Position numbers and translations under genes: made by a program | DNA from: JAAYUH01 sp964640995 | GTDB lineage: Bacteria; Caldisericota; Caldisericia; B22-G15 | Assembly (NCBI GenBank): GCA_964640995.1 | Contig: CAZXJJ010000002.1 | Location: forward strand, 214,668 to 278,667 | Reading direction: 5' to 3' | DNA length: 64,000 nt | The notes under the pieces: model-generated | What the model was told of the DNA's origin: nothing | What the model saw: only the letters and a program-made list of their open reading frames with translations | Databases searched by the model: none | Shown here: one piece after another, positions 47,033 through 55,847 of the stretch | How the letters are laid out: each line of letters opens with the position of its first letter | Numbering within the stretch: position 1 is the first letter of the stretch

Positions 47033-48046
47033 ATGGAAGAGATAATAAAAATTGAAAATCTTATAAAAAGATACTCAAATGGAGTTGAAGCAGTCAAAGG
47101 AGTAACATTTTCAATAAGTAAAGGAGAAATTTTTGGATTCTTAGGACCAAATGGAGCTGGAAAAACTACAACAATAAAGGTAATAATTGGACTTTTAAGA
47201 CCAACTTCTGGAAAAGTTTATGTTGATGGTTTAGATATTTCAAAAAATCCATATGGTGTAAGAAATTTAATTGGATATGCATCTCAAGAGACAAGCGTCG
47301 ATGATAATTTAACTGGATGGGAAAATCTTTATATTCAGGGAAAACTTTACCATATTCCAGTTAAAGAGATAGAAGAGAGAGGAAAAGAGTTACTTATTAT
47401 GTTTAACCTTTGGGATAGAAGATTTGATCTTGTTTCAACTTATTCTGGAGGAATGAGAAAAAGATTAGACATATCACTTGCATTAATACATAGGCCAAAA
47501 ATTCTTTTTCTTGATGAACCAACACTTGGTCTTGATATTCAAACTAGAGTTTCAATTTGGGAATACATAAGAAAATTAAGATGTAATTTCGGAATGACAA
47601 TATTTTTAACAACTCATTACATGGAAGAAGCAGACGAACTTTGTGATAGAGTTGCAATTATTGATATGGGTGAAATTAAAGCGATAGATAAACCAGGAAA
47701 ACTTAAAGAGATAATTGGAGGAGACATAATAACATTCACTTTAAAAGATAGTGAAAATAAAAACATTTTTCTTGAAAAAATTAAAAGCCTTCCTAGTGTA
47801 TCAAATTTGAAACTTCTTCAAAATGGAATTTATCAGGTAATTGTTACTCAAAATGGAGATAGATTGATTCCTGAAATATTTAAAGTGGCAGGAGAAATGG
47901 CGGTTGAAATTGATTCTGTTAGATTAAAAAGACCCTCTCTTGATGATGTTTACCTCAATTTCACAGGAAAAACCATAAGAGAAAGTGAAGAGAGTAAAGA
48001 AGACATAATTAGAAGAAACATAACAATAAGGAGGGCAAGAAGATGA
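47033..48046 (+). CDS. ABC exporter ATPase, DrrA family
   Basis: A 337-residue ATPase with Walker A GPNGAGKTT, signature YSGGMRKRLDIS, Walker B ILFLDEPTLGLD and switch His in TTHYMEEAD. The C-terminal ~90 residues are the DrrA-type extension with SLDDVYLNFTGKTI. Its stop overlaps the permease ATG by four bases. The pair should be a lipid, drug or polysaccharide exporter. Confidence 0.93.
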   Translation: MEEIIKIENLIKRYSNGVEAVKGVTFSISKGEIFGFLGPNGAGKTTTIKVIIGLLRPTSGKVYVDGLDISKNPYGVRNLIGYASQETSVDDNLTGWENLYIQGKLYHIPVKEIEERGKELLIMFNLWDRRFDLVSTYSGGMRKRLDISLALIHRPKILFLDEPTLGLDIQTRVSIWEYIRKLRCNFGMTIFLTTHYMEEADELCDRVAIIDMGEIKAIDKPGKLKEIIGGDIITFTLKDSENKNIFLEKIKSLPSVSNLKLLQNGIYQVIVTQNGDRLIPEIFKVAGEMAVEIDSVRLKRPSLDDVYLNFTGKTIRESEESKEDIIRRNITIRRARR

Positions 48047-48828
48047 TTACTTTTATTTCAGATATATTTATTATCTGTAAAAGAGAGTTGATTAAATTTT
48101 TTAGACAAAAAGCAAGAATTTTTGCAACAATTTTTCAACCATTGATTTGGTTAGGGCTCATGGGAAACACAATGAGCAGGTTAACAAATAATCCATTTGC
48201 TTCACAAATTTTTGGAACAACTAATTATCTTTCATTTATGACACCTGGAATTGTAATTATGACCTCTCTTTTTGGTGGAATATTTGGAGGAGGTTCAATT
48301 ATTTGGGATAGAAGAATAGGATATCTTGATAAACTTTTAACATCTCCTATAAATAGAGTTGCTATTCCTGTTGGAAAGGCACTCTCAAGCATGATAGCAG
48401 CAGGTCTTCAAAGTAGCATAATACTTTTTATTGCATATATCTTTGGTGTTAGATTTGCAACAGGAATTTTAGGAGTTGTTGTCATAATTTTATTCTGTAT
48501 GTTATTCACTTTTATTTTTGCAGGACTCTCTTTGATAATTGGAACAACTTTAAAAACAATTGAAACATTTTTTACAATAATTAACTTTTTTACTCTTCCA
48601 ATAACTTTTTCAAGCACAGCACTTTTTCCTCTTGAAGCAATGCCAAAATGGCTTCAATTTATTGCAAGAATCAATCCACTTTCTTATGCAGTAAATCCAA
48701 TAAGAACCTTAACAATTAAAGGTTGGGAACTATCACCACTTTTGCAAGGTCTTTTAATAATTCTTCTTTTCGACGCTTTTATGTTTTCTTTGATGTACTT
48801 AACCTATAAAAGATTAACATCTGAGTAA
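48043..48828 (+). CDS. ABC-2 type permease, DrrB family
   Basis: A 261-residue protein with six membrane helices and the ABC-2 signature (SPINRVAIPVGKALSSM, then PLEAMPKWLQFIARINPLSY). It pairs with the ATPase just upstream; two copies of each would form the exporter. The cargo cannot be read. Confidence 0.92.
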   Translation: MITFISDIFIICKRELIKFFRQKARIFATIFQPLIWLGLMGNTMSRLTNNPFASQIFGTTNYLSFMTPGIVIMTSLFGGIFGGGSIIWDRRIGYLDKLLTSPINRVAIPVGKALSSMIAAGLQSSIILFIAYIFGVRFATGILGVVVIILFCMLFTFIFAGLSLIIGTTLKTIETFFTIINFFTLPITFSSTALFPLEAMPKWLQFIARINPLSYAVNPIRTLTIKGWELSPLLQGLLIILLFDAFMFSLMYLTYKRLTSE

Positions 48829-48900
48829 AAATTTGAACTGAAGAGAACTTTTTGAAATGTGTTATAATAAAGAAAATTTAAAATTTTTTAGGAGAAGATT

Positions 48901-49320
48901 ATGCAACATTTTGAGTTGAATTGGATTGATAAGATGAATTTTGAAGGGGTAACACATTCAAAACATAAAATTGTATTAGATGCAAGTGAAGACATTGGGG
49001 GAGAAAATAAAGGTCCAAGACCAATGGAACTTTTTATAATAGGACTTATGGGATGCTCTGCAATGGATGTAATTTCAATTCTCACAAAAATGAGGAAAAA
49101 TGTAAAATCTTTTAAAATTGAAGTTGATGCTGAAAAAGCACAAGAACATCCAAAAGTTTGGACAGAAATAAATTTAAAATATATTCTTGAGGGCGAAGAT
49201 CTTGATGAAAAAAGTGTTTCAACTGCAATAGAACTTTCTCAAACAAAATATTGTTCTGCTGCAGCAACTTTAAGAAGAAGTGGTGCAAAAATAAATTACT
49301 CTTTTGAGATTATCAAATAA
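48901..49320 (+). CDS. OsmC/YhfA-family protein
   Basis: A 139-residue OsmC-like domain with the two redox cysteines Cys52 (GLMGCSAMD) and Cys118 (TKYCSAAATL). Some members are thiol peroxidases; YhfA-type members are less clear. AGGAGA precedes the ATG. Its TAA overlaps the glmM ATG by one base (TAATG), so the two are translationally coupled. Confidence 0.9.
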   Translation: MQHFELNWIDKMNFEGVTHSKHKIVLDASEDIGGENKGPRPMELFIIGLMGCSAMDVISILTKMRKNVKSFKIEVDAEKAQEHPKVWTEINLKYILEGEDLDEKSVSTAIELSQTKYCSAAATLRRSGAKINYSFEIIK

Positions 49321-50666
49321 TGAAATATTTCGGAACCGATGGAATAAGAGGAATTGCGAATTTAGATCTTACTCCAGAATTTGCTCTGAAAGTTGGAAAA
49401 GCAGCAGGAATTTATTTTAATGGAGACCTTATTGTTTCAAAAGATCCTCGACTCTCTTCAGATTCACTTGAAGGAGCGCTCATTTCTGGAATTTTATCAA
49501 CTGGAGTAAATGTTTATACAACTGGAATTCTTCCAACACCTGCACTTTCTCTTCTCCTTAAAATAAATGGGAAAAGTGGTGGTGCAATGATTTCTGCATC
49601 ACACAATCCAATTGAATATAATGGAATAAAATTTTTTAATAAAGGAGGAATTAAACTTTCAGAGGAAGAAGAGGAAGGAATCGAAAAATTAATAGATAGT
49701 GAAATTAAATTAAATAGAAATTTTGGAAAACACATTGATTTTATTGAAGGAAAGCACATATACATTTCTGAAATAATTAGAAACAATAAAATTAATTTGA
49801 AAGGAATGAGGATTGCTCTTGATCTTGCATTTGGAGCAACAACAGTTGTTGCACCTCTTGTTTTTTCTTCACTAAATTCAAATCTTACTCTTTATAATGA
49901 AGTTCCTGATGGAAATAGAATTAATGTCAACTGCGGTTCAACAAACATTGATTTTTTAGTTGAAAAAAAGAAAGAAAGAGATTTTGACATAGGTTTTTCT
50001 TATGATGGAGATGGAGATAGAGTTATTGCAGTTGATGAAAAGGGAGAAGTAGTTGATGGTGATATGATAATTTTTATTCTGGCAAAATATTTGAAACTTG
50101 AAAGTATAGTTATCACTGTAATGAGTAATTATGGATTAAAAGTATTATTAAACAAATACAAAATAAATTATTATGAAACACCTGTTGGTGATAGAAATGT
50201 TCTTTATAAAATGCTTGAAGTAAATGCTCCAATTGGAGGTGAGCAATCTGGACATATAATTTTTCTACCACAAAGTAAAACTGGAGATGGAATAATTACA
50301 TCTCTACTTCTTTTAAAAGTTATGTTGAATGAAAATAAACCTCTTTCTGAATTAAAAAAAGAGTTTATAAAATATCCACAAATTTTAAGAAATGTAGAAG
50401 TTACAGATAAAAATTTAATTATGAATGATGAAATTTTTAAAAAGGAGGTGATTAGATGGAATGAAAAATTAAATGGAAAAGGTAGAGTTTTGGTTAGACC
50501 ATCAGGTACAGAAAACTTAATCAGAATTATGGTTGAAGGTGAAAAGGAAGATGAGATTAAGGAGATTGCTTTCTCCTTAGAAGAAGCTTTAAAAAAGCGC
50601 CTGGCCCAGATAAAAAATCTGGGTGACGAGGAAGAGGGTTCCCCTTATTTTTATAACAAGGGGTAA
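49320..50666 (+). CDS. glmM: Phosphoglucosamine mutase
   Basis: Converts GlcN-6-P to GlcN-1-P. Start MKYFGTDGIRG; phosphoserine Ser94 in ISASHNP; metal loop YDGDGDR; sugar loop GGEQSGHI; phosphate loop RPSGTENLIRIM. The family normally ends near residue ~426 here (EEALKKRL). The last ~22 residues, to 448, are encoded by the first part of the glmS ribozyme and have no family counterpart. The stop at 50664-50666 is inside the ribozyme, next to an added hairpin, so ribozyme cleavage at 50596/50597 would remove the stop codon from glmM mRNA. Confidence 0.96.
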   Translation: MKYFGTDGIRGIANLDLTPEFALKVGKAAGIYFNGDLIVSKDPRLSSDSLEGALISGILSTGVNVYTTGILPTPALSLLLKINGKSGGAMISASHNPIEYNGIKFFNKGGIKLSEEEEEGIEKLIDSEIKLNRNFGKHIDFIEGKHIYISEIIRNNKINLKGMRIALDLAFGATTVVAPLVFSSLNSNLTLYNEVPDGNRINVNCGSTNIDFLVEKKKERDFDIGFSYDGDGDRVIAVDEKGEVVDGDMIIFILAKYLKLESIVITVMSNYGLKVLLNKYKINYYETPVGDRNVLYKMLEVNAPIGGEQSGHIIFLPQSKTGDGIITSLLLLKVMLNENKPLSELKKEFIKYPQILRNVEVTDKNLIMNDEIFKKEVIRWNEKLNGKGRVLVRPSGTENLIRIMVEGEKEDEIKEIAFSLEEALKKRLAQIKNLGDEEEGSPYFYNKG

Positions 50667-50760
50667 AATCGAACAATTCGGCGGATGCCCTCAAGGATGT
50701 TGCAGTCCTTTGAGGTCTTCCTCAAAAACACAGGGTAACCTGTGAACAAAGGGAAGACCA
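50597..50760 (+). ncRNA. glmS ribozyme (GlcN-6-P-activated self-cleaving RNA)
   Basis: Conserved features of the glmS class in order: GCGCC at the cleavage point (predicted between 50596 and 50597), P1 stem CCCAGAT/ATCTGGG, TGACGAGG, P2/P3 with GAGGG...ATCGAAC, the core CGGCGGATGCCCTC, a P3.1-like AAGGA/TCCTT arm, then P4 GGTCTTCC/GGAAGACC enclosing ACAGGGTAACCTGT (GTAA tetraloop) and GAACAAAGG. GlcN-6-P is the known cofactor; cleavage destabilises glmS mRNA. An extra hairpin CCCCTT/AAGGGG (50641-50663) is inserted in the P2/P3 region compared with the Bacillus and Thermoanaerobacter forms. 18 bases before glmS. Confidence 0.93.
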
Positions 50761-50778
50761 AGCAAGAAGGAGAAATTT

Positions 50779-52602
50779 ATGTGTGGTATAGTTGGATATA
50801 TAGGTGATAGAGATATTCTTCCCCTTATTTTAGATGGTTTAAAAAGATTAGAATATAGAGGTTATGATTCAGCAGGTGTTGCTCTTTGTGGAAATGAACT
50901 ATATTTTATGAAAACAAAAGGAAGAATATCTCTTCTTGAAGAAAAAATCAAAAATTCATATATGAATGGAGAATATTTTCTTGGAATTGGTCAAACAAGA
51001 TGGGCAACACATGGACCACCATCTGACATAAATGCTCACCCTCATTATGATTGTAAAAAAGAGATAATTGTTGTTCATAATGGAATAATTGAAAATTATG
51101 ATGAAATAAAAAAAGATTTAATTTCAAAAGGACATCACTTTCAATCTGAAACTGACACAGAGGTTGTTCCACATTTGATTGAAGAGTATTACAACGGAGA
51201 TATTTTTGAAGCAACTTTAAAAGCGGTGAAATACCTTAGAGGTTCATTTGCTCTTGCAATTTTTTCAAAAAGAGAAAAAGATAAAATTGTTGCAGTAAGA
51301 AAAGAATCACCTTTAATTATCGGACTTGGGGAAAATGAAAATTTTCTTGCATCAGATATTCCAGCGCTTCTTCCTTATACAAAAAATGTTGTAATTCTTA
51401 AAGATGGGGAGATTGCCCTTCTTAAAAAAGATTCAGTTAAAGTTGTAAACATGGATGGAGAAGAAATATCTTTAGAAAAAATGGAAGTTAATTGGAATTT
51501 AGAACAGGCAGAGAAAAAAGGTTTCAAACATTTCATGCTCAAAGAGATAATGGAACAAGGAGAAATTTTAAAAGATACTCTTAGAGGAAGAGTAAAAAAT
51601 GGCAAAGTTGTACTTCCTGAAATAAAAGATACTGAATTTTTGAAAAAAGTTGAAGATATTCATATTGTTGCTTGTGGAACAGCATATCACGCAGGATTAA
51701 TAGCAAAATATATCTTAACTGATATTCTTGATATACCAATAAAATGCGATGTTGCTTCTGAGTTTAGATATGAAAATCCAAATATAAATAAAAATTCTCT
51801 TGTTATTCTTGTATCTCAATCAGGCGAAACTGCAGATACAATTGCATCGCTTAGACTTGCAAAAAATTTAGGCGCAAAAACTTTAGGGGTTGTTAATGTA
51901 AATGGAAGCACAATTTTCAGAGAAAGTGATGAGGTTCTCCAAATTTATGCTGGTCCTGAAATTGCTGTTGCATCAACAAAAGCATATGTTGCTCAAATTT
52001 TAACTCTTCTTCTCTTTTCAATTTTTATTGGAAAATTAAGAGGAGTGATTCGTGAAGATTTTGAAGAGTACATTGTAAAAGAAATAGAAAGAGTTCCAGA
52101 GCTAGTAAATAGAATTTTAAATGAAAATAAAAAACCAATTGAAATAGCAGAAAAAATTGTAAATTTAAACAATGCTTTTTATATTGGAAGATTACTTGAC
52201 TATCCAACTGCACTAGAAGGCGCTTTGAAGTTAAAAGAAATTTCTTATCTTCATGCAGAAGGTTATCCTGCAGGTGAGTTAAAGCATGGACCACTTGCTC
52301 TCATTGAAGAAAGTGTTCCAACATTTGCAGTTTCAACTGATGAGAGAGTTTTTGAAAAAATGTTATCTAACATAAAAGAAGTAAAAGCAAGAAGAGGAAA
52401 AGTTTATTTAATAGTAAGAGAAGATTTTAAAGGAATAGTTGAAGAATCGGATGATTCAATTTTAATTGAAAAAACTCATATTTATGTTTCTCCGATTTTA
52501 TCAGTTGTTCCATTGCAACTTATTGCATATTATACAGCAGATTTAAGGGGGTTAGATGTAGATAAGCCAAGAAATTTGGCAAAATCTGTAACTGTTGAGT
52601 GA
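50779..52602 (+). CDS. glmS: Glutamine:fructose-6-phosphate aminotransferase
   Basis: Makes GlcN-6-P, the first step to UDP-GlcNAc. 607 residues: MCGIVGYIG with N-terminal catalytic Cys, GQTRWATHG, HNGIIENY; then two SIS domains (VSQSGETADT; AVASTKAYVAQ) and the end DKPRNLAKSVTVE. AAGGAG is upstream. The glmS ribozyme in its leader makes its expression sensitive to GlcN-6-P. Nine bases later a nucleotidyltransferase gene begins. Confidence 0.97.
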   Translation: MCGIVGYIGDRDILPLILDGLKRLEYRGYDSAGVALCGNELYFMKTKGRISLLEEKIKNSYMNGEYFLGIGQTRWATHGPPSDINAHPHYDCKKEIIVVHNGIIENYDEIKKDLISKGHHFQSETDTEVVPHLIEEYYNGDIFEATLKAVKYLRGSFALAIFSKREKDKIVAVRKESPLIIGLGENENFLASDIPALLPYTKNVVILKDGEIALLKKDSVKVVNMDGEEISLEKMEVNWNLEQAEKKGFKHFMLKEIMEQGEILKDTLRGRVKNGKVVLPEIKDTEFLKKVEDIHIVACGTAYHAGLIAKYILTDILDIPIKCDVASEFRYENPNINKNSLVILVSQSGETADTIASLRLAKNLGAKTLGVVNVNGSTIFRESDEVLQIYAGPEIAVASTKAYVAQILTLLLFSIFIGKLRGVIREDFEEYIVKEIERVPELVNRILNENKKPIEIAEKIVNLNNAFYIGRLLDYPTALEGALKLKEISYLHAEGYPAGELKHGPLALIEESVPTFAVSTDERVFEKMLSNIKEVKARRGKVYLIVREDFKGIVEESDDSILIEKTHIYVSPILSVVPLQLIAYYTADLRGLDVDKPRNLAKSVTVE

Positions 52603-52610
52603 GGTGAGAA

Positions 52611-53363
52611 ATGGAAGTTGAAGCAATACTTTTGGGTGGGCAAGACAAACTAGAGGATTGGGTTAAGGAAGAAGGAGTGTCGCATAAGGCACTCCTTCAA
52701 ATTGGTTCAAAAAAAATGATTGATTGGGTTATTGATTCTTTAAGAGGAACTCCTCAAATTAAAAAAATAATTCTTATTGGAGATAAAGAAATTTTTAAAG
52801 ATTATGTAAATAAATTTGACAATTTTTTAGAAGATACACATGATTTTGTCTATAACTTAATGAAAATTTCTGATGTTGCTTCTTTGCCATATTCTCTTAT
52901 TACTCCAATTGATGTTCCATTAATCACATCAGAAATTTATAAAAAAACATTAAACTATTGTTATGATTTTTGTCCAGATTGCTATCTATATGTTCTAGTA
53001 AATAACAAAAAAGATGTTGAAGAGAAGTATCCTGGAACAAAAAGAACATATTGGAAACTTAAAGATGGATATTTTAAAATGGGAAATATATTTTTAATAA
53101 GAAAAGAACTTTATCCTAAGGCAATTGAATTTGGAAAACTTGTTTTTGAAGCAAGAAAATCCGCTTTAAAACTTGCTTCCCTCTTTCCATTTTGGTTTAT
53201 TTTTAAAGCAGCAATTCACCAAGCAACACTCTCTGATTGTGAAAAAGTTGTAGTTGATAAAATAAAATTGAAAGGAAGAGCAGTTCCAATTCCATTTCCT
53301 GAAATTGCAGTTGATGTTGACAAAAAAGAAGATTTAGATTTTGTGAGAAAATATTTGAAGTAA
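52611..53363 (+). CDS. MobA-like nucleotidyltransferase family protein
   Basis: A 250-residue NTP-transferase-fold protein. The nucleotide loop is AILLGGQDKLEDWV, a departure from the usual LAGGxGxRM, with LLQIGSKKMIDWVIDSL and the Asp motif SLITPIDVPLITSE. The C-terminal part is predicted helical. Nine bases after glmS suggests co-expression and perhaps a role in sugar-nucleotide or cofactor synthesis; substrate not known. Confidence 0.8.
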   Translation: MEVEAILLGGQDKLEDWVKEEGVSHKALLQIGSKKMIDWVIDSLRGTPQIKKIILIGDKEIFKDYVNKFDNFLEDTHDFVYNLMKISDVASLPYSLITPIDVPLITSEIYKKTLNYCYDFCPDCYLYVLVNNKKDVEEKYPGTKRTYWKLKDGYFKMGNIFLIRKELYPKAIEFGKLVFEARKSALKLASLFPFWFIFKAAIHQATLSDCEKVVVDKIKLKGRAVPIPFPEIAVDVDKKEDLDFVRKYLK

Positions 53364-53407
53364 ATTTGTTATAATTAAATTGATATCTACAAAAGGAGGT
53401 TTTTTAA

Positions 53408-54187
53408 ATGGCAATTGAGGGGAACATCGAAACTTTTCCATTAGTTGATGTTTTAACTTTACTTTCCAATTCAGGTAAAACTGGAATTTTATATATACAA
53501 GGTAAAAAAGGAATGGAAAATATAAAAGGAGAAATTCATATAATAAAGGGAAAAATACATGATGCTTTCTGTGTTAATTTAACTGGAGAAGAAGCATTTT
53601 ATGCTCTTTTTTTGATAGATGAAGGGACATTTTCCTTTAAATTAAAAGAGATAGACACAAAGCAAAATATAACAAAATCATTAGATGCTTTAATGATTGA
53701 TGCAATAAGAACTGCAGATGAAACAAAAGATCTTTATAAAAAAATTCCTCCAAGATTCACAATAATTGAAATGAATCCAAATCCTCCAGAAAATAATATT
53801 GAACTATCTCCTGATGAGTGGCATGTTATGTATCTTTTTATGAACCCAATTAGTATTGAAGATGCAATGAAAAATACAATTTTACCTGAAACAAAAGTTG
53901 TTAAAACTATTTATGCACTTCTTTCAGTAGGTTTACTTAAAAAATCTGATAAGTTAATAAATATTCCAGGATACATTTATGACAAAATTTCAGAGTATAT
54001 AAATAAAAACATTGGACCTAAGGGATTATATTACCTAACTTATTATATTTCAAAAGGAATCCAAGATTTAAATATTTTCAAGGAAAATATAAAAAAATTA
54101 CAACTAGATCTTGCATCAATTTCTGATGAGAAAAAAGCAGATGATGTTATAAAATTTATCTTAAAATCTCTCAGGCTTGAAGTTTAA
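53408..54187 (+). CDS. DUF4388 (PATAN-like) protein
   Basis: A 259-residue protein. Residues 1-100 match DUF4388: IEGNIETFPLVDVLTLLSNSGKTGILYI, GEIHIIKGKIHDA and EAFYALF...GTFSFK. The rest is helical, with a winged-helix-like segment around residues 140-190. DUF4388/PATAN domains are common in regulators linked to gliding, type IV pili and two-component systems in other phyla. AAAGGAGG is upstream. Last gene of the rightward block. Confidence 0.82.
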   Translation: MAIEGNIETFPLVDVLTLLSNSGKTGILYIQGKKGMENIKGEIHIIKGKIHDAFCVNLTGEEAFYALFLIDEGTFSFKLKEIDTKQNITKSLDALMIDAIRTADETKDLYKKIPPRFTIIEMNPNPPENNIELSPDEWHVMYLFMNPISIEDAMKNTILPETKVVKTIYALLSVGLLKKSDKLINIPGYIYDKISEYINKNIGPKGLYYLTYYISKGIQDLNIFKENIKKLQLDLASISDEKKADDVIKFILKSLRLEV

Positions 54188-54336
54188 TCATTTTAATCTA
54201 ATTTAAGACAAATTAATTAAATGTTACTTTTTAGTAAATGCTATAGTTATATATTTTTATAAAACCTTTAATTTACTATAAATTTAATTACTATATTAGA
54301 TAAAATCTTTCGATTGATTTTAAAACATTTTTTGAA

Positions 54337-54409
54337 GGGTGCGGTAGGTCACTTATCTTTTCTTCCAAGACCTCATCCCTAAAGTCGGGCTCCCCTTGAC
54401 CCCGCACCC
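54337..54409. ncRNA. Unassigned GC-rich folded element
   Basis: A 73-base island of high GC in AT-rich intergenic DNA (the rest of 54188-54463 shows nothing else). An eight-pair outer stem GGGTGCGG (54337-54344)/CCGCACCC (54402-54409) encloses an inner AGGTC/GACCT hairpin and, on the minus strand, the segment AGCCCGACTTTAGGG. It lacks a tRNA cloverleaf and the SRP core. The minus-strand AGCCC-GACTTTAG wording resembles the right-end hairpin of IS200/IS605 elements, so a relic transposon end or omega-RNA piece is one option; a small stable RNA is the other. Neither strand has a good T tract. Confidence 0.5.
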
Positions 54410-54463
54410 ACTTTAATTTTATATCAATTTATAAATCCTGTCAATATGTATCTATTAATCTTT

Positions 54464-54803
54464 TTATCTTCTAATTCTAATTTTAGTATCATCAATTATC
54501 CAAATTTCAAATTATTTAACCTTTCTCTCTTTAAAATATTATATTGATTTTTAATTATATTGTTAATATTTGTTATATTTTGCATCTTAGGTCTTAAAAT
54601 AATTAATCCATATTTATATCTATTTTAACAAAATCTAAATCTAAAGTGATTAGAATTCTACTCTCTTTTAAACATAATTGAAGCAATTTTTCATCATCTA
54701 TTCATTTAACATTTTCGTCAGATACAGTTAATACATCTAACTCATTTTCAGTGAGAATTTTTTTAATTGTTGAAGGAACATTTTCATCTAATTTAAATTT
54801 CAT
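54464..54803 (-). pseudogene. Broken DUF5615 (PIN-like) toxin
   Basis: ATG at 54803 overlaps the end of the DUF433 gene (ATGAAATTTAA). The frame MKFKLDENVPSTIKKIL...DVLTVSDENVK is then cut by TGA, and continues in-frame as IDDEKLLQLCLKESRILITLD. After that frameshifts occur; the C-terminal pieces GLIILRPK and IIDDTKIRIRR are recognisable, ending at 54464. DUF5615 proteins are PIN-like nucleases paired with DUF433. The TGA sits where Gly (GGA) is expected, a single-base change. Confidence 0.8.
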
Positions 54804-55029
54804 CTAATAGAATGATTTCTTCATTAGATAATTTTGAAGCATTTAAAATCGCAGCTCTTTTATCATCGATAGTCAAGCTTGGATAATTTTTTATAATATC
54901 ATCAAATGAAAGCCCTTCCGCCAGGTTTTCAAGCATCAATGAAACCATTATTCTCGTTCCTTTTATAATTGGATTTCCATAACAAATTTTTGGGTTTATT
55001 TCTGTTCTATCTAACAAGCTCTTTTTCAT
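54793..55029 (-). CDS. DUF433 antitoxin-like protein
   Basis: A 78-residue DUF433 protein, DRTEINPKICYGNPIIKGTRI...LENLAEGLSFDDIIKNYPSLT, full length. DUF433 proteins are winged-helix-type partners of DUF5615 toxins. It overlaps the broken toxin gene by 11 bases, the usual arrangement. It may now be a solitary antitoxin or DNA-binding protein. Confidence 0.9.
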   Translation of the reverse strand: MKKSLLDRTEINPKICYGNPIIKGTRIMVSLMLENLAEGLSFDDIIKNYPSLTIDDKRAAILNASKLSNEEIILLDEI

Positions 55030-55031
55030 AT

Positions 55032-55058
55032 AACATATTAAAAATTATAAAATATGTT
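55032..55058. promoter_or_regulatory. Possible operator of the DUF433/DUF5615 pair
   Basis: Inverted repeat AACATATT (55032-55039) and AATATGTT (55051-55058), 11 bases apart, immediately upstream of the DUF433 start. Position suits autoregulation by the antitoxin, but AT-only repeats occur by chance in such DNA. Confidence 0.4.
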
Positions 55059-55074
55059 AGGAATAATAAAAAAG

Positions 55075-55752
55075 TTATTTCCAATCTCTTGGACCTATAA
55101 ATCTTATTCTACCAGTTGCAGGTGTTACATAAATTGTTATAACCTTTGGCAATCTATTGCCTTTAGCATCTTTTGTATTTCCCAGTAATTTTTTAGAAAT
55201 TAAATTAATATGACCTCCTTGAGATGGATTACCCCACTCATTAAAGGAAAATGTAACAAAATAAGAATTTGGTGATGATTGTGTTCCAAAAACAACAGAA
55301 TTTGCAGTTCCTAAACCATCATCTGTTGAAATTCCTTTGGTATATCCAAAAGCATATGGAAAACCAATTCCTTTACTAAATTTTCTTACCACTATATTTG
55401 GAAATTCTCCTTGATGATTAATTATATAAACAATACCTTTTCCTTCATTTAATGCTTTTTGAATAGCACCTTCTCTTAATTCAAAAACATAAACATTATT
55501 TAATTCAGGTACACTTGGATTATATACATAAAAATTTATTTTTAATTTCTCAAGTTGTGCTCTTGCTCTTTCTTGAACTTCTCTTAAATCATTAACAAGT
55601 TGCCATACATTATTTCTTAATCTTTGAGTTGCAATTAAAGCAGGTGAAAGAGTAAAAACACCATAGGAGAGAATTGAAATTATTGTTATAACTGTTATTA
55701 ATTCTATTAAAGTATAGCCCTTACTCTCTTTAAAACCTATTTTTTTAAACAT
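55075..55752 (-). CDS. Prepilin-like protein, GspH/FimT type
   Basis: A 225-residue pilin-like protein. The prepilin peptidase site is KESKG-YTLIEL (Glu at +5 of the mature chain), followed by a hydrophobic helix of about 20 residues, then a helical region with VQERARAQLEKLKI and a beta-rich C-terminal domain that contains NEWGNPSQGG. It shares RNN.WQ...D..EVQERARAQLE with the protein at 57591-58115, so the two are paralogues. It closes the pilin cluster, separated from the others by small mobile-type gene pairs. Confidence 0.88.
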   Translation of the reverse strand: MFKKIGFKESKGYTLIELITVITIISILSYGVFTLSPALIATQRLRNNVWQLVNDLREVQERARAQLEKLKINFYVYNPSVPELNNVYVFELREGAIQKALNEGKGIVYIINHQGEFPNIVVRKFSKGIGFPYAFGYTKGISTDDGLGTANSVVFGTQSSPNSYFVTFSFNEWGNPSQGGHINLISKKLLGNTKDAKGNRLPKVITIYVTPATGRIRFIGPRDWK

Positions 55753-55847
55753 CCAAAAAAACCGAAATAATTAAAAAATTTTTATCATTTTATCAAAAAC
55801 CAAACAATTTTTTCAAGATATGTTAAATTTTACATTTTAGGCAAAAA

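Noticed and set aside
54337..54409. SRP RNA or a tRNA
   Set aside because: No GGAAG-tetraloop core of SRP domain IV and no D, anticodon or T arms; the outer stem alone is not enough.
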